6,281 nucleotides of DNA, from contig DAOVYC010000039.1 in the NCBI GenBank assembly GCA_030635805.1, positions 1-6,281 of the forward strand, read 5' to 3'. This document shows positions 1 through 5,094 of this stretch, in pieces. The notes under the pieces are model-generated. The model was not told the origin of the DNA. It did not search any database and worked only from the letters and a program-made list of their open reading frames with translations. The position numbers were made by a program, and so were the translations under genes. This DNA is from a bacterium (GTDB lineage Bacteria > Patescibacteriota > Gracilibacteria > JAUYGZ01 > DAOVYC01). How positions within the stretch are numbered: position 1 is the first letter of the stretch; each line of letters begins with the position of its first letter.

Positions 1-345
1 ATCCGCAATACCACCACAAATACTAAAAACCTCATTATCCTTGGAAAACCTGTCGGCAATACGAGCTCCTTCGATCTCATCTTCAAAAGAGAATATCGCT
101 ACAATAGAGCCTTCAAACCCCTTAGTATCCAGACCATCTATTCCGGCCTCTTTGGAAGCAAGGTTCATAAGAGTTTTTTTTGCCACCTTACAACCGATAT
201 TTTTCTCACGAAGCGTTTTTCGAAGATCCTCAAAAGCACTTACGGAAAGACCTTTATAATTTGCAAAAACAATGGTCTTAGCCTTCTTGAAGTCTTCTAT
301 AAGATCTTGGACAATCTGTTCTTTCTGTGATTTGGAAATTGCCAT
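1..345 (-). CDS. rplJ: 50S ribosomal protein L10 (uL10), N-terminal 115 residues, cut by the window edge
   Basis: L10 is the base of the ribosomal stalk. It binds 23S rRNA next to L11 and carries L7/L12 dimers on its C-terminal helix. I translated the minus strand from the ATG at 345-343, and the frame stays open to base 1 (115 codons). The product begins MAISKSQKEQIVQDLIEDFK and continues with KAKTIVFANYKGLSVSAFED, then LRKTLREKNIGCKVAKKTLM, which is the typical L10 N-terminal globular domain (helix, V-F-x-x-Y-x-G-L-s strand, LR-x-x-L-R, KVxKNTL-like segment). The C-terminal stalk helix and probably rplL lie off the left edge. No SD is visible before the ATG. The L10-leader RNA upstream on the same strand independently supports the identity. 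High confidence in family and start. Confidence 0.95.
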   Translation of the reverse strand, partial: MAISKSQKEQIVQDLIEDFKKAKTIVFANYKGLSVSAFEDLRKTLREKNIGCKVAKKTLMNLASKEAGIDGLDTKGFEGSIVAIFSFEDEIEGARIADRFSKDNEVFSICGGIAD

Positions 346-439
346 AATAAATAAAATTAACTAGTGTGTAGAGGTTTAAAAGTGAACCAAAGGTTGGGAG
401 TTAGAAATAGTACAGTGTGTGCTTAAGCACCCTTAGTTC

Positions 440-532
440 ATGATAAAGCCCTCTGAAAGCCAGAGGAAACATACAGACCCCATCCACACGAATACGCAGG
501 ATGAATCGCGGTTGTGTATGTCTCGGTAGGAT
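440..532 (-). promoter_or_regulatory. Ribosomal protein L10 leader RNA (autoregulatory element)
   Basis: Read on the minus strand, the RNA contains CCUACCGAGACAUACA (about 530-515), the conserved start of the L10 leader bound by the L10(L12)4 complex in other bacteria. ACAUACA (521-515) pairs with UGUAUGU (475-469) to close the main stem. Inside it is a hairpin with CAUCC (503-499) pairing GGAUG (485-481). Just 3' is a second hairpin, CCUCUG (466-461) pairing CAGAGG (455-450) with a 5-nt loop. This order of motif, closing stem and hairpins fits the family. L10 made in excess would bind here and lower rplJ(-rplL) expression. No clear terminator lies between it and rplJ, so the read-out mechanism (translation or termination) is not visible. 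Confidence 0.82.
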
Positions 533-590
533 TTACAATCTGTTAGATTCAAAATTCTTTACAAGATCACCTACTATCTCTGACGGCGCC

Positions 591-618
591 AGTTTACTGA
601 TTTAGAACAGGAAGTCAA
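591..618 (-). promoter_or_regulatory. Candidate sigma-70-type promoter for the L10 leader/rplJ
   Basis: On the minus strand, TTGACT (618-613) is followed after 16 bases by TAAACT (596-591). The -35 matches TTGACA at 5 of 6 positions and the -10 matches TATAAT at 4 of 6. Transcription would start near 584, about 50 bases before the leader motif. The position fits, but the call rests on consensus matching only. Confidence 0.45.
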
Positions 619-673
619 TAAAAATCATTAAAAATCATTTTCCATTTCCAATCCCATCAATTATCATCAATTC

Positions 674-713
674 GTAATTTTGTAATCTTGTAATTTTGTA
701 ATCTTGTAATGAT
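674..713 (+). repeat. 8-base tandem array GTAATYTT running into the rnhA start
   Basis: Five consecutive 8-base units are in register: GTAATTTT (674), GTAATCTT (682), GTAATTTT (690), GTAATCTT (698) and GTAATGAT (706). The last unit contains the ATG of rnhA (709-711). Alternating units make a higher 16-base period. The array occupies the place where an SD would sit, and none is present. The same unit recurs at 2404-2419 and around 3656-3743. Confidence 0.85.
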
Positions 714-1113
714 AATTTTAATTTTTACAGACGGTGCCGCCAGAGGAAACCCGGGTCCGGCCGGGTGCGGTGCTGTTATTACCGACAAAGATGGTAAGGT
801 TATCGGAAGGCATCATCAGTACATTGATGAAGCCACCAACAATATTGCTGAATACAAAGCCCTCCTTCTTGGTCTGACCGAAGCAAAGAAGCTCAAAAAA
901 ATTACCGAGATTCGTTGCTATGCCGACTCCAAACTCATTGTCGAACAGGTAAACGGAAATTTCAAAGTCAAGAATCAGGCTCTTGCCGAACTTCACGAAC
1001 AAGTCCGCAATCTGGTTTTCGAACTCCCCCCCACCCAATTCTTCTACATTCCCCGCGAAAAAAATAAAGAAGCCGACCGGCTTGCTAATATTGCCATTAA
1101 TCAGAAAAGCTAG
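709..1113 (+). CDS. rnhA: Ribonuclease HI-family protein (RNase H fold)
   Basis: This cytoplasmic endonuclease cuts the RNA strand of RNA-DNA hybrids (R-loops, Okazaki primers). The 134-residue product is a single RNase H domain, somewhat shorter than E. coli RNase HI (155). The four acidic catalytic positions are visible: D8 in FTDGAARGNPGPAG, E48 in NNIAEYKALLLGL, D73 in YADSKLIVEQ and D123 in NKEADRLAN. It lacks the basic protrusion of E. coli RNase HI and resembles the short forms common in Gram-positive, archaeal and CPR genomes. The start is the ATG inside the tandem array: the first strand and D8 follow at once and no earlier start fits. There is no SD. It is convergent with ftsW. The symbol follows the family; a more precise subtype cannot be set by eye. 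Confidence 0.92.
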   Translation: MIILIFTDGAARGNPGPAGCGAVITDKDGKVIGRHHQYIDEATNNIAEYKALLLGLTEAKKLKKITEIRCYADSKLIVEQVNGNFKVKNQALAELHEQVRNLVFELPPTQFFYIPREKNKEADRLANIAINQKS

Positions 1114-1119
1114 ATCGTT

Positions 1120-1155
1120 CCGCTCCTTCCGCTCGTTCCTCTCCTCCCGCTCCTT
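1120..1155. repeat. 9-base tandem array CCGCTCCTT bridging two convergent stop codons
   Basis: There are four 9-base units in exact register: CCGCTCCTT (1120), CCGCTCGTT (1129), CCTCTCCTC (1138) and CCGCTCCTT (1147). The strand is almost purely pyrimidine, so the other strand is purine-rich. The array starts 6 bases after the rnhA stop (1111-1113) and its last base is the first base of the ftsW stop (complement of 1155-1157), so it makes up nearly the whole gap. I see no terminator hairpin here for either gene. Confidence 0.85.
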
Positions 1156-2330
1156 CAGTATCGATATGTCGACTTCACTCTTGTCCTGCTTCCTCTTTTA
1201 GCATATTTACGTGTAGAGCGAGATTCGGTTCTGGCGGGTATTTTCACCCCGCGTGAAATATTTAAAACTATTCCGATTCCTATCAGGGACATTACCAATG
1301 AAGATCCGCCGTAGCTAATGAACGGCAGGGTTATTCCTGTATTTGGCAAGAGGGCTAAATTCACCCCGATATTTATAAAAGCCTGAGCTACAATCCAAGT
1401 GGTAATTCCCACCACCATCAGTTTTGCAAATTTATCCGTTGTTCTGTCCGCAATATTGTAACCGCGATAAGCAATGACCAAAAAAGCGCCGATAAGCACA
1501 ATCAGTCGAACAAATCCCAGCTCTTCCGCAATAGCGGAAAAGATCGCATCAGCTTGTACCTCCGGAAGATATCCGCTCTTTTGAACCGATCTGCCAAAAC
1601 CCACCCCAAACAATCCACCACTGCCTATAGCGGTTAGCGCGTTTCGAATTTGATATCCTATTCCCAAAGGATCAATCTCCGGATTTATAAAAGCCACAAA
1701 ACGATTATAAACATATTCATGATTCAAGATCACAAACATTCCCAGAAATCCGGCAATTGTACCGCCACCAAGCATGTGAAGTATATTACCGTTGGCGGAA
1801 AAAAAGATCGCCGCCGCCGTTATGGTTACCACCAGAATAGATCCAAAGTCCGGCTGTAGAGCCAAAAGAAGTACAAAGGTCGCCAAAATTATAGAAAAGG
1901 GGAGGAATCCATAATAAAAAGTTTTTACCTCGTGACGCCTTTTTTCCAACCAGGCGGCGAAATAACAAACCAGAGCCAGCTTGGCGAATTCCACGGGTTG
2001 AAGTGAAGGCAAAAAGCCGACATTCAGCCAACTCCTCGCTGTTCCATAATCCGATCCCGCGCTGGTAAATACAAGAAACAGGAGAAAAATACTCATCACC
2101 AGGAGTGGCAAAGATATCTTCTGCCAAAAGCGATAAGGAACATAAAGAGCTACAAAAAATAACCCTATTCCGAAAACCATATTGCGAAAATGACGCCAGA
2201 AATAAAAGTCATTCGTTCCCACCGTATTAAACGATTCATAAACACTTACCGAGGAGATCATAATCAAGCCAAAAATACATAGCCCCAAGACGGTAAAAGC
2301 AAGAACATAATCGATAGATTTATTTCGCAT
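1155..2330 (-). CDS. ftsW: FtsW/RodA/SpoVE-family peptidoglycan glycosyltransferase, probably FtsW
   Basis: This multi-pass membrane enzyme polymerises lipid II into glycan strands, usually together with a class B penicillin-binding protein. FtsW acts at the division septum. The product is 391 residues with about ten hydrophobic segments, the family's usual size. Visible signatures are ARSWLNVGFLPSLQPVEFAKL (98-118, with the conserved Trp at 101), LQPDFGS (158-164), GSGGLFGVGFGRSVQKSGYL (236-255), LPEVQADAIFSAIAEELGF (255-273) and LPNTGITLPFISYGGSS (328-344). D261 in QADAIF sits at the catalytic Asp position established for RodA/FtsW. The C-terminal ~30 residues are a strongly basic cytoplasmic tail. 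The start is the ATG at 2330-2328, preceded by a weak purine run (GAAAAAAG). FtsW is preferred over RodA from the GSGG/YLPE segments, but the two are hard to tell apart by eye. The stop is UGA. Confidence 0.9.
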   Translation of the reverse strand: MRNKSIDYVLAFTVLGLCIFGLIMISSVSVYESFNTVGTNDFYFWRHFRNMVFGIGLFFVALYVPYRFWQKISLPLLVMSIFLLFLVFTSAGSDYGTARSWLNVGFLPSLQPVEFAKLALVCYFAAWLEKRRHEVKTFYYGFLPFSIILATFVLLLALQPDFGSILVVTITAAAIFFSANGNILHMLGGGTIAGFLGMFVILNHEYVYNRFVAFINPEIDPLGIGYQIRNALTAIGSGGLFGVGFGRSVQKSGYLPEVQADAIFSAIAEELGFVRLIVLIGAFLVIAYRGYNIADRTTDKFAKLMVVGITTWIVAQAFINIGVNLALLPNTGITLPFISYGGSSLVMSLIGIGIVLNISRGVKIPARTESRSTRKYAKRGSRTRVKSTYRY

Positions 2331-2425
2331 CTTTTTTCACAAATAAATATCATGTATAAGGATACTGGCAAACGGGAAAAATAAGAAACTTATTTTTCTC
2401 ATTTGAATCTTGTAATTTAGTTTCC
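2331..2425. promoter_or_regulatory. Divergent control region between ftsW and lspA, with a 10-bp inverted repeat
   Basis: This 95-base gap must hold the start signals of both genes. Its clearest feature is a perfect inverted repeat, GAAAAATAAG (2376-2385) and CTTATTTTTC (2389-2398), separated by AAA. It could be an operator or form an RNA hairpin in either transcript. Possible -10 boxes are TATAAG (2355-2360, plus) and TATACA-like sequence on the minus strand over the same bases, but neither has a well-spaced good -35. Promoter placement is therefore unresolved. Confidence 0.5.
2404..2419 (+). repeat. Two-unit copy of the GTAATYTT repeat just before lspA
   Basis: TGAATCTT (2404) and GTAATTTA (2412) are two adjacent degenerate units of the 8-base repeat found before rnhA and pyrC. 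They end six bases before the lspA ATG, in the usual SD position. Confidence 0.55.
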
Positions 2426-2863
2426 ATGAAACTCATCTCCCTCATCATCATTCTCATCCTCGCCGACCAGTTCACCAAGTTTCTCGCCGTAAAATTCTTG
2501 GCAACTCCCATCCGGTTTTTCAGTAACATTGGTTTTCAGCTTTCCTACAACGAAGGCATTGCCTTCTCTCTTCCCCTCAGGGGATTACCGGTCATAATAA
2601 TTTCAATTATTATCATAATCGGTCTTCTGATTTTTGCTCAAAAAAAACTCAGGCTCCAAAACTGGAGAACGGTTATTCCCATTGGTTTTATTGTCGCCGG
2701 TGCGTTAAGTAACGTTATCGACCGTCTTCGCCTCGGTGCCGTTATCGACTTCATCCGTCTTGGCTGGTGGCCAACCTTCAATCTGGCCGATACTCTCATC
2801 ATTTTAGGTTGCTTGCTTTTAATAATCTTTTACGATAATCTGAAAAAAGAAGCAGTAAGCTAA
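2426..2863 (+). CDS. lspA: Lipoprotein signal peptidase (signal peptidase II)
   Basis: LspA is an inner-membrane aspartyl protease that removes the signal peptide of prolipoproteins after the lipobox cysteine has been diacylglyceryl-modified by Lgt. The 145-residue product is slightly short for the family (about 150-170) but has the expected four hydrophobic segments. Family motifs appear in order: ADQFTK (13-18), YNEGIAFSL (41-49), GALSNVIDRLRLG (92-104) and FNLADTLI (118-125). The two catalytic aspartates are D99 in SNVIDR and D122 in FNLAD. GALSN replaces the more usual GAxGN. The start at the ATG (2426) leaves a short N-terminus leading straight into TM1, as normal. There is no SD. It is the first of three same-strand genes (gaps of 56 and 95 bases) that could be co-transcribed. 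A 7-bp inverted repeat, GTAAGCT (2855-2861) and AGCTTAC (2880-2886), straddles its stop. Confidence 0.95.
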   Translation: MKLISLIIILILADQFTKFLAVKFLATPIRFFSNIGFQLSYNEGIAFSLPLRGLPVIIISIIIIIGLLIFAQKKLRLQNWRTVIPIGFIVAGALSNVIDRLRLGAVIDFIRLGWWPTFNLADTLIILGCLLLIIFYDNLKKEAVS

Positions 2864-2880
2864 TAAACACAGTACCTAGA

Positions 2881-2918
2881 GCTTACCAGCTTACCGCTTA
2901 CCAGCTTACCGCTTACCA
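2881..2918 (+). repeat. GCTTACC(A) tandem array abutting the next start codon
   Basis: Alternating 8- and 7-base units, GCTTACCA / GCTTACC / GCTTACCA / GCTTACC / GCTTACCA, make 2.5 copies of a 15-base period. The array ends two bases before the ATG at 2920, again in place of an SD. Its first unit can pair with GTAAGCT at the end of lspA. Confidence 0.85.
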
Positions 2919-2919
2919 G

Positions 2920-3657
2920 ATGTATAATTATCCAATCAGTCCCAAGATTCCTCTTTCTTCGCTCATCTTCCGCACTCTTGCCGGCATCATTGGCGGGGGA
3001 TTCGGGTCTATCGTTATTCTCATCGGCGTCCTGCTTTCCGGATCGTTAGTGCAATCGGTAATAGGAGAAACGGGAGGAGAGGTGGTTCATCCGCTCTTTA
3101 TCTTCTTTGTGATTGCCATTGGATTTATTGCCATTCTTGTGGCCGATCTTGTTACTGTCACTTTTCTTACTTATTTAAACAGAGAAAAATACCAAAGACT
3201 TTTTTCCAGCCTTGTTCAAATATTCGTAATGAATATTGTCATTGCTGTTTTTACTTTTCCACTATATTTACTGGTATCATCGCAGAATATGGAAAATATA
3301 GCTTACATAATTGGGTTACAAGTGATGCTAAGTATCATATTTTCCGTTATTACTATGGAAACCCTGGCTAAAAGTAAACACATTATTCTTACCCTCTACT
3401 CGTCTATAATCGCCGTGATAACCACTATAATGATTGCTCTGGCCATGGGGGTTGGTATAGAAACAAGTTCTGCCCTCGCTTTTCTTATCATACCGCTTAC
3501 CTGGGGGCTTTTTGCCTTTTGGGGTAGTGCGGGCGAAATGATCTATCAATGGATATACTCGGTCTATGGTGAAGATTTTTTAAGCAACGAAACCAGTTTT
3601 GGTGAAGACTATGGAACAAAAGAAAAGGAGGAAGAAGGAGGGAAAGACGAGGAATAA
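2920..3657 (+). CDS. Six-helix integral membrane protein of unknown function with acidic C-terminal tail
   Basis: I do not recognise a family. The 245-residue product has about six membrane segments, roughly at residues 15-45, 59-85, 96-120, 126-150, 154-178 and 183-212. TM1 is glycine-rich (AGIIGGGFGS). Between TM2 and TM3 there is a charged loop (LNREKYQRLF), which together with the tail suggests alternating cytoplasmic loops. After TM6 (WGSAGEMIYQWIY) comes a hydrophilic tail (about 216-245) ending in TKEKEEEGGKDEE, with many Glu/Asp residues and no Arg. There is no signal-peptide cleavage site and no catalytic motif I can name. The start ATG follows the GCTTACC array directly and has no SD. 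It lies between lspA and pyrC, probably in one transcript, but that does not point to a function. The ORF is convincing because hydrophobicity is sustained over its full length. Confidence 0.8.
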   Translation: MYNYPISPKIPLSSLIFRTLAGIIGGGFGSIVILIGVLLSGSLVQSVIGETGGEVVHPLFIFFVIAIGFIAILVADLVTVTFLTYLNREKYQRLFSSLVQIFVMNIVIAVFTFPLYLLVSSQNMENIAYIIGLQVMLSIIFSVITMETLAKSKHIILTLYSSIIAVITTIMIALAMGVGIETSSALAFLIIPLTWGLFAFWGSAGEMIYQWIYSVYGEDFLSNETSFGEDYGTKEKEEEGGKDEE

Positions 3658-3743
3658 TTACAAGATTATATATTCAAGATTACAAACATTCGCGTTGTTC
3701 ATTATTAAAAAGTAATCTTGTAATTTTTTAATCTTGAATTTTG
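3656..3743. repeat. Inverted pair of GTAATYTT arrays between the membrane gene and pyrC
   Basis: The right copy has four units in register on the plus strand: GTAATCTT (3712), GTAATTTT (3720), TTAATCTT (3728) and GAATTTTG (3736). The left copy (3656-3685) is the same repeat on the minus strand, starting within the membrane gene's stop codon. The facing arms pair: AAGATTAC within 3675-3683 with GTAATCTTG (3712-3720), nine base pairs, and CAAGATTA (3661-3668) with TAATCTTG (3729-3736), separated by an AT-rich bulged stretch. The loop is about 28 bases. The RNA could fold into a long AT-rich hairpin, perhaps a weak terminator or processing site. Confidence 0.7.
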
Positions 3744-3752
3744 TTAATCACT

Positions 3753-4817
3753 ATGACACTAGCTCCCGAAAATTCTAGATTTTCAATAAAAAAACCGGAC
3801 GACTTTCACGTTCATTTCCGTGATGGTGAAATGCTTTCTTTAGTTGTTAAACATACGGCCGATAAGTTCGCCAGAGCTATTGCCATGCCCAATCTTATTC
3901 CACCCGTTACTCTTACCGAACAGGCTCTGGATTATAAAGAGAAAATTATCAAGGTGGCGGGTAACAATTCTTTTACCCCTTTAATGACTCTCTACCTTAC
4001 CGACCGGACCACGCCGGAAGAGATCAGAAAAGCGAAGGAAAACGGCATTACCGCCATCAAATATTATCCTGCCGGAGCCACTACCAATTCCGACAGCGGA
4101 GTAACCGATATTAAAAAAGTTTACTCGATTCTGGAAGCGATGACGATTCACAACTTACCTCTCCTTATTCACGGAGAAGTCACCGATCCGGATATTGCCG
4201 AGCAGGATCGCGAAAAGTATTTTCTCGAAAATCATTTCCGGGAAATGATCAAAGATTTTCCGGAACTGAAAATGGTTTTGGAACATGTCTCTACCAAAGA
4301 CGGTGTCGACTTTGTCACTCAATCTTCAGATAAAATTGCCGCCACCTGTACCGTGCATCACCTGATGTTTACCAAAGAAGATTTGTATCGAAACGGATTA
4401 AATCCTCATCTTTTCTGCAAGCCTGTCCTCAAGTCCGAATCCGATCGGCAGGCTGTTGTTCAGGCCGCGACAAGCTCCAGTTCCAAATTCTTTGCCGGAA
4501 CCGACAGCGCTCCCCATCCGCGTCGCAAAAAAGAAGGTGATAATCCTTCCGCCGGTATTTACAGCGCTTACATGGCCATCGAATGCTATGCTCAGATTTT
4601 CGAAGAAGCCGGAATGTGGAACGGCGAAACTCTCGAAAATCTCGAAAACTTTCTCAGCACGCGCGGTGCCAGGTTTTACGGATTACCGGAAAACCAGGAA
4701 GTTATCACTCTCATCAAACAACCTCAAGCCATTCCCGCATCTTTCCCAATCGGTAATGATCAACTCATTCCTCTTAAGGCAGGAAAGGAAATTCAGTGGA
4801 GTATAGATGCTATTTGA
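3753..4817 (+). CDS. pyrC: Dihydroorotase, E. coli PyrC type
   Basis: PyrC catalyses the reversible cyclisation of N-carbamoyl-L-aspartate to dihydroorotate, step three of de novo pyrimidine synthesis, in the cytoplasm with a zinc centre. From the ATG at 3753 the product is 354 residues, close to E. coli PyrC (about 348) and colinear with it. Metal and active-site positions are all present: H19 and H21 in DDFHVHFRDG, K103 (the carboxylated lysine) in AIKYYPAGATTNS, H140 in LIHGEVT, H178 in LEHVSTKDG and D251 in GTDSAPHPRRKKEG. The flexible-loop ATTNS is also kept. An in-frame TTG at 3741 would add four residues but lies inside the tandem repeat, so I chose the ATG. There is no SD. No other pyr gene is in the window, so whether the pathway is complete cannot be judged. 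The stop is UGA. Confidence 0.96.
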   Translation: MTLAPENSRFSIKKPDDFHVHFRDGEMLSLVVKHTADKFARAIAMPNLIPPVTLTEQALDYKEKIIKVAGNNSFTPLMTLYLTDRTTPEEIRKAKENGITAIKYYPAGATTNSDSGVTDIKKVYSILEAMTIHNLPLLIHGEVTDPDIAEQDREKYFLENHFREMIKDFPELKMVLEHVSTKDGVDFVTQSSDKIAATCTVHHLMFTKEDLYRNGLNPHLFCKPVLKSESDRQAVVQAATSSSSKFFAGTDSAPHPRRKKEGDNPSAGIYSAYMAIECYAQIFEEAGMWNGETLENLENFLSTRGARFYGLPENQEVITLIKQPQAIPASFPIGNDQLIPLKAGKEIQWSIDAI

Positions 4818-4840
4818 CAAATATTAGCCTATAATATACG
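4814..4840 (+). promoter_or_regulatory. Weak promoter candidate overlapping the pyrC stop
   Basis: A perfect TTGACA (4814-4819) overlaps the pyrC UGA. A perfect TATAAT (4830-4835) follows, but after only 10 bases, too close to work as a pair. TATACG (4835-4840) would give a 15-base spacer with 4 of 6 matches. Either box could be chance. Confidence 0.25.
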
Positions 4841-4906
4841 GTACTACACTATCTTAAAAATAGGTCTTTTAAATAACGGCTAAATTTAGTAGGCATTTTT
4901 CTGTGT

Positions 4907-4935
4907 TTGAATAAGTTTTAATGGCAAAGTAATAT
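4907..4935 (+). promoter_or_regulatory. Candidate promoter of the attenuator/serpin-like unit
   Basis: TTGAAT (4907-4912), a 17-base spacer and TAATAT (4930-4935). Each box matches consensus at 4 of 6 positions with ideal spacing. Transcription would start near 4942 and give a leader of about 158 bases that contains both hairpins. An alternative is the TATAAA at 5074-5079, downstream of the terminator, but it has no recognisable -35. Confidence 0.35.
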
Positions 4936-4952
4936 GTAAGTTATTACATGTT
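4931..4952 (+). promoter_or_regulatory. Inverted repeat over the candidate -10 and start point (possible operator)
   Basis: AATATGTAA (4931-4939) and TTACATGTT (4944-4952) are a 9-bp inverted repeat with one G-T pair and a 4-base centre (GTTA). A flanking pair, GCAA (4924-4927) and TTGC (4952-4955), could extend it. As DNA it has the form of a dimeric repressor site placed over the promoter. No regulator gene is visible nearby, so the role is inferred from position and symmetry only. Confidence 0.35.
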
Positions 4953-4999
4953 TGCTGGTCTTAAATTAATCGAATTCAGATATCCTGCTTACTAATTAT

Positions 5000-5051
5000 T
5001 TCGGGCTACCAAAGTATTGATAAAAAGTTATCAGTATCTTGGTGGCTCGAA
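5000..5051 (+). promoter_or_regulatory. Long hairpin, candidate antiterminator
   Basis: Bases 5000-5012 pair with 5039-5051 (13 bp, two G-U). After a single A-C mismatch (5013/5038), 5014-5023 pair with 5028-5037 (10 bp, two G-U), closed by the tetraloop AAAG (5024-5027). This 23-bp hairpin is the most extensive perfect-register fold I found in the window. Its 3' arm includes GCTCGA (5045-5050), which is also the 5' arm of the terminator stem that follows, so the two cannot form together. Confidence 0.6.
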
Positions 5052-5072
5052 CAGGTCGAGCTCATTTTTTTT
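5045..5072 (+). terminator. Rho-independent terminator upstream of the serpin-like gene (attenuator)
   Basis: GCTCGA (5045-5050), loop ACAGG and TCGAGC (5056-5061) form a 6-bp stem, extendable by a G-U pair. After TCA comes a run of eight T (5065-5072). It lies 27 bases before the ATG of the next gene and 228 bases after pyrC. It may end pyrC transcripts, or act as an attenuator whose 5' arm is captured by the 5000-5051 hairpin. Confidence 0.65.
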
Positions 5073-5084
5073 GTATAAACCAAC

Positions 5085-5094
5085 AAAAGGAGGT
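5085..5094 (+). promoter_or_regulatory. Perfect Shine-Dalgarno site
   Basis: AAAAGGAGGT lies five bases before the ATG at 5100. It fixes that start. It is the only strong SD in the window; rplJ, rnhA, lspA, the membrane gene and pyrC have none, and ftsW has only a weak purine run. Confidence 0.85.

Larger units (their letters stand above)
346..708. other. Divergent rplJ / rnhA intergenic region, 363 bases, no gene
   Basis: No credible protein or tRNA gene is seen on either strand. From left to right it holds the rplJ 5' untranslated stretch, including a 12-base perfect palindrome at 419-430 (GTGCTTAAGCAC) that would form a 4-bp hairpin with a UUAA loop in RNA. Next come the L10-leader RNA (440-532), a candidate rplJ promoter (591-618), an AT-rich stretch with a duplicated AAAATCATT (about 619-639), and the 8-base tandem array that runs into the rnhA start codon. 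I could not find a convincing promoter for rnhA. Confidence 0.7.

Noticed and set aside
419..430. 12-base palindrome GTGCTTAAGCAC as an operator or terminator of rplJ
   Set aside because: The RNA stem is only 4 bp with no T run, and it lies far inside the transcribed leader, so there is no support for a role.
718..1038. 106-residue minus-strand frame inside rnhA
   Set aside because: Antisense shadow of a gene with all catalytic residues in place.
1786..2127. 113-residue minus-strand frame inside ftsW
   Set aside because: Out-of-frame reading of the same strand; the ftsW frame carries the conserved motifs.
674..3743. GTAATYTT arrays as a CRISPR
   Set aside because: Units are 8 bases, tandem without spacers, and no cas gene is present.
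3741..3752. TTG start giving a four-residue longer PyrC
   Set aside because: It lies in the tandem repeat and adds nothing matching the family; the ATG at 3753 gives the family's normal N-terminus.
1155..4817. UGA recoded as glycine
   Set aside because: The ftsW and pyrC products end at UGA at the expected length, followed by non-coding repeats or gaps.
4814..4835. Perfect TTGACA and TATAAT as one promoter
   Set aside because: The spacer is 10 bases, far from the needed 16-18. Kept only as a weak candidate with another -10.
5039..5061. T-box riboswitch, because of GGTGG before a terminator
   Set aside because: Only five bases match the T-box core. There is no stem I or specifier loop, and the downstream gene is not a synthetase or amino-acid gene.
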